Part shown: positions 27,801 to 39,178 of the stretch, in pieces | Layout: each line of letters starts with the position of its first letter | How positions within the stretch are numbered: the stretch's first letter is position 1 | From: Litomosoides sigmodontis | Lineage: Eukaryota; Nematoda; Chromadorea; Rhabditida; Onchocercidae | Direction: 5' to 3' | DNA length: 64,000 nt | Assembly: GCA_963070105.1 (NCBI GenBank) | Contig: OY718806.1 | Coordinates: forward strand, 5,167,865 to 5,231,864 | Notes under the pieces: generated by a model | Databases searched by the model: none | What the model saw: the letters and a program-made list of their open reading frames with translations, nothing else | What the model was told of the DNA's origin: nothing | Program-made: the position numbers and the translations under genes

Positions 27801-29955
27801 CATGAGACAAAAAATACTTGGAAATTGAGTTCAAATAGAGACTGGCAACCTCTAATGCATGACCGACTGTACGCCATCGACATGTTGAAGAGAAGTTGCT
27901 ACAGTTCAGCTCATGAGCTGCTCTAACAAAATTTCCACTGTGGGATGTAATGAACGGTCGACCTCGAAAATTCTCTCCCAGGTCAACTGCAAAAGAAAAG
28001 TTCAAATTACATGTTGAAAAATGATCATTACATATCTTCCTCTCTCAAACTATGAGGTGTTGAGCGTTTGCATTGCAAGAATAATAAAAAGAAGACATAA
28101 CAACTGTCTCATTTCGTCCAAAATATTTGCCTTTTTCATAGGCATATATATGGATATATATATATGTATATTCATATGAAATTTGAAAGCTAAAAAAAGA
28201 AGAAATGATGATAACAAGAACATATTTGAAATTCTGCATAGAGAAGCTCGATAAACGATGTTGTCGACCATGACAAATGAACCTTCCGGACTTGCCATAT
28301 TGTATGCTTTGATCCCAATACTAAATGTAAAAAAACGAATCAAATTTTGACAAAATCATAAACAAAAAATACGACTTAAAGTAACTAGGAATTAAAAATT
28401 TTTGATCTGTGGCAGTTTTCAAAGTTACAAATGCAGAAAGACAGATATCGCAATTTCAAGTTTAAAGCATAAACAAATTAACTGAACTGATTAAAACTAC
28501 CTCACCTAAATTCCTCATCGCGTGGCGGAATTTCAACTGTGCATTCAGTATTGATTAGTACTATGCCACAATCAACGAAAGGTTTTTCGGGTAAGATAAC
28601 AAGCTGAGATTGCTTTTGCTTCATTAACAACACTTCAACCCTTGCGCCATTGTATAACCAAAACCTGCACGTTACTTGGTTACCATAATTGCTTGATGAG
28701 GTCAACACATTTTGGAATTGTTAAAGCAAAACATTGCAGTTGCAAATTATAGGTTCTAAATGGAAGTAAAACGGACGTAAATGTAAGTATGCCAGTGTTG
28801 TTTTGACAACGAATTGGTGAACTTTTCAAGATAGCAGTTTGTTCCTCTTGTTTTCGGTCTCCAGCAAACAACAGTTTGTCACCTAAAAGTGGGAGACGTG
28901 GCGTGTCATTAGTTTATTAGGATTTCAATAATTCAGCATGTTCCCTATACATCCTCGTGTAGTGATGTGCAATCAGTTTAATTTAGATTATGAATCATTT
29001 CACCTCGTGCCAGTCGACTTGGTCCTGGTCGCACTTGTAACACAGGGAATTCCGTAAAATCAGTTTTTTCGAACAAATGAAAATCAAGGGAATCGAGTGC
29101 TTCCTTCTCCTTAACATTGCGCCATTGACATTTTTTTATATTGTCAAATGAACAGTCCAAATCACTGGCATATCTTATCGGTTTATTATCACGTTCACCT
29201 AAAAGCAGGGCTTCATCTCAGCAGTGATACTCAGAAAATAAGTAGATTCCGATAGAGAAACAAATTGAGTGTATCTTATGACCGTTTTATTTTTTCTTGA
29301 TATTATCACAGCGTCAGCGAAAAAGGAACAGCCAGCCATCCTTTTTGCATGTTTTTGATCATCAGCGTTCAATTCTACTTTTTAATTTTCATCAAGCCGT
29401 CGCACAAGTCTTCACGCTGCCAGTCAAGAAAATTTTTAGGGTCGACAGTTGCTAAACGACTAATGAAGTTGCACCCTAGTTTAACAAGATTTAGTCATTG
29501 TCATCATTCTCACCAGTTTCATTGAAACCATTTTCAATCCATTCGATTCCAAGATACTCTTTCAATTTCATTCGTTCATAACCGTATTCAGCCATGCATC
29601 CGTTTCCTGCAACCTTTATCAGTTCATGAAAATGATGAGAATGGAGTAAATTCAATTTGCATTTTCAGGACTGCAACTAGTTGTGGCAAATCAAATGCAT
29701 CCAAAGAATTTGTTTGAATTGAACTACATTTCTAATTGTTGCAGCAAACTTTAAAAGTTTTTTTTAATTATTTGTTACAAACAACGTAAACTCTGAGATG
29801 TTAATCACTAAAATACATTTTATCTTCCCTTCCAGTAATGAATTCGTAACGAAAGACTTTTAAACTGAGATGTTGAAATCGAAATTTTAATCAAAAATAG
29901 TAAAAATAATACCTGATGGTAAGAGAAAGAGCAGAAGTATCAAGGACAGGTACAT
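24819..29955 (-). CDS. Secreted protein with four MAM-like domains
   Basis: Sixteen minus-strand exons: 29913-29955, 29514-29606, 29004-29198, 28777-28882, 28506-28664, about 28222-28320, 27850-27986, 27529-27713, 27228-27366, 26808-26984, 26469-26610, 26295-26394, 25820-26024, 25490-25604, 25235-25407 and 24819-25058, about 768 residues. It opens with a signal peptide (MYLSLILLLFLLPS). Four units repeat the pattern C-x-F..C.W, then SPIRC, a FTFWL-type strand, two cysteines, and a closing DDI.Y.A..C. Examples are DLDCSFDN...CQWRN, CRWRT, DLDCSFERR...CMWAN for openings and VDNIVYRASLC, IAIDDISYEATFC for endings. The fourth unit is more diverged. Protein ends NNLVCSP with no membrane segment, so it should be secreted. 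MAM domains mediate extracellular adhesion; the cysteine spacing resembles nematode MAM proteins. The exon 6 to 7 junction does not close in phase with a GT donor, so that boundary is wrong, or the base sequence has an error or lesion. Confidence 0.82.
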
Positions 29956-32900
29956 AATGAACGTTTCTAGTAATGTGGTTCATGAATTTTCGGGGGAATA
30001 TGTGTTGCTGCTGCGGCTCAAGAAACTCCTTTCTCGTCCTCCTTTGTTTCCCGTAACTTTCCGTTTCTATCCCACTTTCCTTGCCATCCTATGAGATCAG
30101 CAATCCACTCTCCCATACTCCCGAAACGCTTGCAGCACTTGTGCTGCATTCAGATTGCATGCGTACAAATCAAGACACCTGTTAACTTCGTGCTACTTCT
30201 GCTACTGCCGTTGCTTTTGCTCACTATTCTTCTCTCTATCATCGTTTAAACAAAAAACTCGTTTCATGACCCACAATTACTCGAAAATTTTGAAACCTTG
30301 TAAAATTTCTTTTGCAGATGTTTCGTTAATTAGATCTCCCAACAAAATCCTAAACACTAACACTACTCGCTCGAAAAGTGAACGTTTCCAAATATTCCAT
30401 TAAACTGTCGTCACCGCATTCAGCAAAAACAATGAAGAAATTTTCTTAAAAATGAATCCCTCCACCAAAAAGGAAATGAAAATATTTGATTACATGTTTG
30501 AAATATCGATTACTCTTCCCAGGGAAAAATCACCGGTGAATCATGCCGAACCATCCCTAATAGTCAATGATTGTTGTAAAATAAAACTTTCAACAGCCTA
30601 CAAAATCCTCCACCTTCTTCTACAACAAATTAGTATTCGTTATAGCAGTATAGTACAAATAAGACCTTTGCAAATTTGCCAGGAAAAGGTTCCCCAGTTC
30701 TTTCTATGCAATTCTCCGAAATATTCCGTTTGATTAGGAGTTGCAGTGGTTGCACTTTTTATCTTTATGTTATCAGCTATTCCACATGGCTAGGGAGGAG
30801 TACTGTCATAGGCAGTCAGTTGGATTGCAACAAGTTTTATTCTTGCGGAGCACTCCTAATTTTGCTGCATTAAGCATCCAAATCACTAAAAGTTTTTGAT
30901 TTCAATCCTTATGAAAAATTTAATTACACTTTTCCCGCGGTTGGGACCGAATTAAGAAACTCTTGCTGTAATCCTTTACGGCGCTATTAAAATTGATTGC
31001 GCAAAAGATGCGCAATCAATGCAATCTTGATGCAAGCAATTTCCCTTGCATTAAATGCAGAACAGAATTTAAAAATCTGTTCAAATACAACGATCCAAAC
31101 ACAGTCGTTTTGCAGTTGTGTTACTAAACCTTCTTCCATACAGTACAGTGGATATAGGATACAATCAATGATCGGTCTGGTTCGTGGTACAGGACAGCCA
31201 CATTAGCACTCACTAAGCGATCATTCATCCATCCCATAGAAAACTGGAGGAGTCCCTGAAAGGACAGCGAGAAAGGGAAATTGCCTCAATTATTTATGAT
31301 TTCCCTGAGCACAGCCTTTTTGATGTTAAGCTTGTTGTTGCAAGTGTTTCGCTTACGCCATCAATTTTTGTATAGGTGGAATTTACAAGTGATCGCGAAA
31401 TAGGGCATTCGGTGCTATCAATAATTTGATGCCTGAGCATGATTTTAGATACGCATCCATTTACACTGATCGGATGCAAATAGAGAATTGAATAAAGTTA
31501 GGTAGAAGCTCTTTAAAAAAACCAAATATCGGTGAGACGTTGGCGAAAACACTAAGCAAAAATTTTCCAGGGAGGGCATGAATTCATAGAATAAAGTGCT
31601 GCAAAACTACATTGCGGAAGCTGAGTGATATGACGTTATGTATGCTTAGGGACGATTTATTTTTATTTGTTCGGTGCCTGGTGCCGAAAGGTTGTGCTCA
31701 CCTTTACCAACGGATCCCTCCGGACCCTTCCCCCCGCATCCTCCCTCTATCCTCTCCCCTCTTCTCATCTCTAATTTCAAAATTCTCGATAAGTTGTTCT
31801 TCAAAAGAGGAAAAAAGCGATCGTCCATCCAAATTTGCACATTTTATCTTTTACACGGAAGAAGCAAGCATTTTCTGGTCCTTCCTGCTATATAATTGAC
31901 CGTTCACACACTTTCCATTCTCACTAAATTAGGTGTTTTTTGATCGTTTCAACTTGAAACTCTTCCATTCCAATCCTATGGATTGCTCAAAACTGCTTTG
32001 AAATTCTTAGCTTTCGGATTGCTGGTGCTACTTTGGCACCGCTTCCAGCAGCAGGGTAGACTGGAAATAAATGATTTCCTGTCCATACCCATGTTGCGTA
32101 ACTTTTCAAATTTATCTTCATTCTCTTTTTCTTCCTAATACGATCTATTTTCAGTTATCGTATAGCACGTACTCTTATTTACGTCACCTAAATCTTCTGT
32201 TTTTACGCATCTCCATAAGAGCGGTGATGTAGGCTTTGTCGTTAACATCCCGTTTCAGTTTCTATGCCTCTTTTCTCCATTGCACTGTTCCGCTGAACTG
32301 TTTCACCTCCATTTCACTTCCTTTACCTCAGTGTGTGCTTCTTTGGGTTACACATACTACTTACAGTTAGCAGTAAATTAACAGTCATTATTCTTGCTCC
32401 ACAATCATCCCACTCTAAGGTCATTCTGAAATCTGAAATGTAGCACATTGTCAGCGAACGTGCGATTCCTTTATCGCTCATTCATAATTTCTTAATCGAT
32501 AGAAAACTATGGCTCACCCGCAAACATTAGCAATTAATTTAATTCTTGAGTTACGTGCTGAGATATGTCATTTGATTATAGCTACTCACAGTTATTTCTT
32601 GTCAATTTAAAGATCTGAAACTGAGCCGAAAGTTAAATGAATTGTTCCTCATATGGAGCTTTAATAAAGCGTTAAAATAACAAAATTTTGCTGTATAAAG
32701 TAACCCAAAAAAAATGAGTTTCTAGTTAGAAAATGTCAAACGTAAGTGATATTATTTGATAACTCAGACATCAATCGTTTAAGCTACCATTGAGTTTTTA
32801 ATTGTTATACGTATAATAATTAAGTACTCCATGTAGTAAATAATAAGCCACTGTGTGCTACTAACGAACTTTTTTTTGTAAATATTACATTGGGAAAAAA

Positions 32901-34051
32901 GCATTCTATTTGAAATTAGTCGTAGGAAGTAAAGTATCTGTTAATGCTTATCACTGCTCACAATTAGGAAATGGCTCAATAAATTTGATTGTGTGCTGTA
33001 CTTTCTGAGTGCTTCTTGATTTCCCACGTGGCAAATGTTTGGGTGCATAGGTTGAAATTTCCATATCCATTATTTTCCTCATTATTTTTATAGGTCTCAT
33101 AAAATCTACGCTTGACGAAAAAAGGTAGGAGGATTAGGCTGTCGCCTTCCAACCGATATCGCTCACATTTTAGTAAATGCGCTCACACATATTTCAGTAG
33201 AGGTGAACATTTCATTAAAGCATTAACATTGCATCAGACATGTGTTGGGTGTTCAGTGACATTTTAAAATAATAGTGGCACTGCACTGAGGAAAAAGGTG
33301 TTATTCTCTCTGTGCTCGTGGTTTCATTGGTTTCGAAATGCATATTTCAAGTAGCCCACTGACACGAGTAGAGAGAAAGCGAAATGAGGGCCGAAGAGCT
33401 TTCCAAGCGGATACTGCGAAGTTTCTCAACTCTAATTGTGTTTTTTAAGCGGACAATGGAGATGGAGATAAAGTTTAAGGAGTGTAGCGCTTATTTCTCA
33501 GCCAATTTCTGCAATTTTAATTTAACCGCAATTCTGAAACGTTGACTATATGTGATTTGAGGAGAGGATACAACTGCAGAGTACCAAGTCCTAATTGATA
33601 TTTCATTATGTTGTCAAATACGCTGTGGTAATTATTTTCAACCTAGTAAGATTATAAAGGCTAAATCGATTAGGTAGCATAAAGGTAACAAGAATGATAT
33701 TATAGCCTTTCCGAATTTGAAATGCGCACCTTGTCGTCATCATGTTTGGCAATGTTTAAAGTATATGTACTGGTCGAATGAAATATCGATAGTCCAAACA
33801 GCCGCCAAGAAAGGTGCATGCTTGATGTAATATTTTGATTCATGTAAATCTATCCTTCCTCTGCGTTTACTTTCTCATGACTGCTGAAAAACGTAACTCG
33901 CACTTGCACCGTCTAGGCAGTTCTCGTAATTGCCACGTTAGTTTGGAGAATGCTTTGGGGAAGAATGCCACGTCCTAATAACACACCCATCCTGAACTAC
34001 TCCATTCCACATTGATTTTTCGTGCTGTTTTTGAAATAACAGCGCAACTAT

Positions 34052-34060
34052 CACACACAC

Positions 34061-34132
<72 letters not shown>
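34052..34132 (+). repeat. (CA)n microsatellite, about 40 units
   Basis: About 81 nt of CA dinucleotides, interrupted by a single G near 34065. It creates artefactual Cys/Val open frames on the minus strand. Confidence 0.97.
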
Positions 34133-34135
<3 letters not shown>

Positions 34136-34304
34136 AACATATATATGAATAAGCGTTGCACATCTCATCAATGCATGAGCATGCATGCATGCATGCCAAT
34201 GCACTTCCAAGGAGGGCTCTCGGGTGCACACATACGGGGCGTTACAGCGGGGGAATCGCTGAACAGCTCACCTAGCGTATTTTCTTTGCCTCATTTCATG
34301 TAGC

Positions 34305-34360
34305 TGTTTATATTGTAAATTGTTCTCAGGTGAGGTGTTTATATTGTAAATTGTTCTCAG
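34305..34360 (+). repeat. Tandem duplication, 25-nt identical copies, about 31-nt period
   Basis: TGTTTATATTGTAAATTGTT followed by CTCAG occurs twice, separated by GTGAGG. It lies about 360 nt upstream of the I-kappa-B-like start codon. Each copy ends in an acceptor-like CTCAG followed by GTGAGG, a donor-like sequence. Confidence 0.85.
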
Positions 34361-34722
34361 TGTTCATGCTGGCTGCAGTGCGAATGCGTTCGACGGTAGA
34401 GCGTTCCATTTACCTATCTATCATTTCTCTCCCCTCAGTGCTTCACTCGTTTGTTCTCGTCTCGTAAATTCATCCTGGCCTTTTCACCTTGATCACTTCT
34501 GTCTTCCTCACTACACCTCACTTGCTTTTTTGAAATGAGCTGCTAACAGATGGACAACGTTTCTGTTTTTGTATTAATTATTCCGTGTCATATTGCAAGA
34601 CGTAAATCGAATACGTGCAATGGTTGTTCACATTGTAAAGCTCGCTGGAAGTGTCTCACATTTATCTCATTGATCAGATTTGGATCGATAGTGCATGTTA
34701 TGATGTTCTAAAAGTTGATGAA

Positions 34723-37700
34723 ATGGCATCGAATGAGTGCTGTGAAACTGTTAAGAAATTAAAACCAATACCGTTACAAGGAGATATCTCAGATGCCCTT
34801 ACTAACAATTTCCCCTCCTTGTCCATTGGTGTTGGACAGTCAAACCCTGTCATTCCTCATCCTTGCGCCAAAACCGACAGGGAGAGCCGTCATCCTGAAA
34901 GGATATCACCATCAGAATTCGTTACCTTACAAAGGTTACGTTCAAGTGCATTGGCGTGCAGGACAAACACGACAATCAAAACTAGCCGAAATAATGGTAC
35001 TTTGTTCGATGACCTCATAAATAACGATGCTGCTGAAAAAAATAAGGTGAGCTATCATTCCTTTCCTGTCGCTGCTCATTCCTTGCTTACATGATGGACA
35101 GGCCAGGGACACACTCTTTCGCCTTATGATTACTTGTCTGGTTTATTCTTCACTGTTGAACAAGGGGTTTTTTTGTTATTCCAGATGAAAAAACCTCATG
35201 TTCTACCTCATGCCTGCGTCTGGCTTGCATGACCTTCCCAGAAACCGCTGTAAATCATCCGTTATGAATAGAACTGGGTAGTGTGGATTCTTCGTTGTCC
35301 CTTTATCTGACTGGTCGGAAAATGATGGAAAAATTTTTGCTACAAACATGAAAGCATTACACTTCCGTCCTTGTTTTTCATTCTATAATATTGTCTAATT
35401 GCAGGGAAAATACGAAAAGAGTGAGGCAAATGCTGATAATGATGAAGTCATTTTGTCTGACAAAGTTATTACCGCAAGTCCTTCAAGATCTGCTGTGAAG
35501 AGTGATGAAAAACCTACTAAACCTGTGGTGGAAAAAGTAGTAGAAGCACCAATCGAAAAGTCCGTGGCACTACTTGCTAGAGGACCTGTTCATAATTTGC
35601 GCAGTACTGTCGTTGGTTATGCTCCATACGCATACGCATCAAAGGATGGCTCTGCTGCGGAGCAACAAAGTTCCGATAGAAACACCAAAAACTACAATAC
35701 ATCGTGTACGACACGTCACGAAAATCGTATTTTTTCATCCACTGGATCAGATTTTGTGCAATTTATGTCAAGTAGTTCAACTTCGAACACAACACATTCA
35801 GATCTTGGCTGTGGTTCATCGCGCACATTAAATCAGATTCCATCCAGTTTAGAGCAGTCATCTTTAGAAAATGTAGTGGATAATACTCAACTTCCTGAAG
35901 ACCTATCGGACTTTATTCTAAAATACTCTCAAGAATATACGACAACAGTACGATCACCGGAAAGTGGTGTGTCAGCGAGATCCAGAGATAGCAGCATCAG
36001 TGATGGTAACAATCAGGCAAATTTCGATAGTCCCTTGTATCGGATTCTGGTTGAAGACAATTGTGTTTCACCACTTTCAGCGAAAAGTGCACCACAGTGC
36101 TCCCCTGTGTTACCACGAACAGCTGCACAAATCTCAGTTATTTTTGAAGAAAACCAGTTAGAAACAACTGCCGCTTCCAAGAATTTGTCAGCTCCTGAGT
36201 TTTTAACAACTAATCAAAGCAGAAGAGAAGCTATAACACGTTTAGCTAAATGTCGCTTACGAGCTCTTATTAGTGACAATGAAATGGTTGAAGCTTGGGC
36301 ATGGTCATGTAAATGTATTCAGGTGAATTTTGATTTTAATCATATAGTAAAATCATCAAGTATGCTCGAACATTTTTGCGACGCTTTACTATTACTGATT
36401 CAAGCAGGACATATGCGCTTAGTTTACCTATCCACTTATTCCCACCCGTGATAGTTGTTCGACTTCTCCTAATCAAGATTAGCCAATACCCTTAAATAAA
36501 ATCATTGAAATATACTTTCATAGCTTGTTCATATCAGCGCTTAGATTTTTTGCTAAGTGGGAAGAATAGGATGAAGGAATAACAATTGTGGAAGCCAAAG
36601 AAAGAAGCTACCAAAATGGTTAAACCTTTCAGTCAGTTGTAAACCAACCTGAAGTTAAGACATAACTGCACATTTATACTGTGCAAATGGTCAAAAGTCA
36701 AGAGTCGTGTTATAGGAACTGGAAGGTGCACTATGCTATCAGGATCAAGATGGCGATAGCCTTTTGCACATTGTAATTTTGCATATGGATCTCCCAAAAA
36801 TTTATGCGCTCGTTGAGCAAATGTTAAAAGCTGAAGACGCTTGCACACGACGAGCTTTTGATATGCCAAACGCAGCTTTCGAAACACCTCTGTATTTAGC
36901 TGTTCAAAAGAATAGTCCCGAAGTTGTTGCATACCTAATGGAAGCTGGAGCAAATCCAAATCATCAGACGGCATTGCCAGGACAACAAACGCCTTTGCAT
37001 TATGCTGCATCAAATGGAATGACTGAAATTGTTGAAGTGATTTCGTTTGTTCATTATACATTTATTACTACTATCTGTTATGCATTTCAAGTTTTTTATA
37101 CTGATCTTGAAACTTTCAGGCATTGATTTTTCAACTCAACTGTTCTTATGTCGGTCATTGCTATCACCAACAAGCGATTTTTTAATTGCTTCATAATTTC
37201 GACGGTACGATTTCATATTTTAGATTCTTTGCGCTAGTGGAAAGGTTGGTATTAACATACCCAATGGAATGGGACAAACGCCGCTTTTATGTGCTGTTAA
37301 GGAGCATGGTGTAGGATCGAGAAAGAGCCAGCTTTATGTTGATAACAATTCGACAATTCTGTGTCTTCTAAAATATGGAGCGAACCCTATGAATACAGTA
37401 AGCGCAAACTTCAATCCTCTTTAGGTCAAGCAATGAATTCTTTAAATTCAAAACTCGAAGTGGAAGCAGAGGTCGTTAGGCCGTAAGCATCCATTCATTG
37501 TCATATAATCAACATGTACATAATAATTAAATGTTGCTTCCTATCAAATTTCATTGATGTCTACCAACAATGCCTATGTGCAGGATTTGTGTGGAAACAG
37601 CATTCTTCATTATGCAGTAAACAGTCTGGATGCTGATCTTATCGAGGTACTTTTCCTTAAAATGTTTGATTTCATTTCAGTCACGAATTTGCAGGTATCC

Positions 37701-38050
37701 GTAGCAAAACCGAATGTTATTTAGATAAATGAGAAGAGAACTATTTTCGATTTTAAACTTTCTCTTAATATCTCAAACATTAAAATTCGTCTCATGATTT
37801 CTGCATATAAATAAGCATTGAGATAGGCTCATTACTATTCTTAATATGCAAATGTATTCATCGATTTAATTAGATGTTCAAGTCATGTGTAGACGAAAAA
37901 ACGATTACAAAATTGGCGAACAAAGAAAATGTGTGCGGTGAGACGCCACTGGAAACCTTGCATTGCGAACCGGAGCCTCACGATGAAAAACTTCGTTCAA
38001 ACGTTTTCATCAGCTTGTTAAGATGTGGTGCCACTGTTAAGTCTCATTAA
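34723..38050 (+). CDS. I-kappa-B-like ankyrin-repeat protein
   Basis: Six phase-0 exons: 34723-35046, 35405-36322, 36716-37036, 37224-37397, 37584-37646 and 37874-38050, giving 658 residues. Residues 1-410 are low-complexity, rich in Ser, Thr and Asn. The C-terminal third (about 415-658) is ankyrin repeats: QDGDSLLHIVILHMD, ETPLYLAVQKNSPEVVAYLM followed by EAGANPN, QTPLHYAASNGMTEIVE, NGMGQTPLLCAVKEHG, GNSILHYAVNSLDADLIE and CGETPLETL. The opening DGDSLLH motif is typical of the first I-kappa-B repeat. I-kappa-B and Bcl-3 proteins hold Rel/NF-kappa-B factors in the cytoplasm or act as nuclear co-regulators. C. elegans keeps an I-kappa-B-like gene although it has no Rel factor, so the partner is open. 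I see no canonical DSGxxS degron in the N-terminal half. Start choice: the first ATG in frame (34723). The frame stays open upstream to about 34651 without an ATG, so a further 5' exon is possible. Confidence 0.85.
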
Positions 38051-39178
38051 ATTCAATTCCTATTTACCGCGTTCTTAATTCTTAATGTTAGTTGGGATGA
38101 AAAACTTCTGCGCTATTTACACTTCCAAATCTCTTCACATTTCTAGTACTTCTAGCTGCTGCCCTTGATTTAAAGCATTAAATTAGACACCAATGTCACA
38201 CACTTAACTCTTACATATTTTTTCATATCGCACCTTTTTTTCTTATTGTGAAGTCCTCAATAATCTAGTCTTGCCAGTTTTCTGGTTTCTTTTATGTACA
38301 AGGTCGAATTTAAGCTTATCATTTTTTGAATTATGTTGCCGGTGGAGGAGATCTGTATTTATCTCTTATACACAACATGTTTGATTACTATTATACCTCA
38401 TTCACTTGTATCGTAGCCGGTGATTTTTGTAATCATCTTTTGTTTTTTACAAACATCGTTCTTGTGTTCAAATACCTGAAAATATGGTCATGTATGAAAA
38501 AATATTTGTTACTAATTCTGTGGCATTTCCATTATCTGTACAGTTTTTGCGTTATTTTAAAGCTAAATCATTGATATTTATGTCACTACCGTTGCTGACA
38601 GTCGTTGACATGAAAAGTCTCAGACGCGGTGCGTAGTTATTTAAATGTTCAACTAATTTAACGCACATGAACAGATTGATATTTTGAAGTGAAAGGAAAA
38701 GGACAAATTGATCGCATGAAATGTGTCAACTAAATTGTCGCATAATTTCTTAAAATAAGGATTACTGGAATGAGCTTTTTGTAGTGTTAGATATGATGCT
38801 TAACAACCTGTGCTTATATTCTAAAGCGAATGAGAGGAGAGTATTTCATAATTGAGACCTGACGATAGGGAAGTCAAATTCCTTCTCAAGCTTAACTTTC
38901 GTCAGCTGTTAGTCAGGTGATCAAATTTGGTTTGGTCATAAATGGCTATTGCGATCGTAGCTTCCAAATTAGAACTATTTGAAAATTGTTTTCGAGAGAA
39001 GTGAATGACCATTGATTTTAGTATGAATTACTTTGAAATACAAAGACTGCTGACACATGTCAGAGGACTACTTAGATCAACTAAATATAAAGGTAACGTA
39101 AAAGCAAACAGACGAAAAATTTATAGTAATACGATAGAAAATCAGATAAATTTTATTGTCAGAAGTTAACAGTTGAGA
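38051..39178. other. Convergent intergenic region
   Basis: Lies between the 3' ends of the ankyrin gene (+) and the ion-channel gene (-). AT-rich. The open frame at 38326-38574 reads as hydrophobic low-complexity sequence and is not supported as a gene. Confidence 0.5.
39152..39157 (-). terminator. Candidate polyadenylation signal of the ion-channel gene
   Basis: AATAAA on the minus strand, 22 nt past the channel stop codon. Confidence 0.5.

Larger units (their letters stand above)
29956..34722. other. Divergent intergenic region, MAM gene to I-kappa-B-like gene
   Basis: This 4.8 kb separates two divergently transcribed genes and should hold both promoters. I find no exon with a recognisable motif. 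It includes a C-rich stretch at 31720-31770, a 25-bp duplicated segment at 34305-34360 and the long CA repeat at 34052-34132. Confidence 0.5.

Noticed and set aside
33938..34231. Minus-strand open frames of 84-97 codons rich in Cys and Val
   Set aside because: They are the translation of the CA dinucleotide repeat, not a gene.
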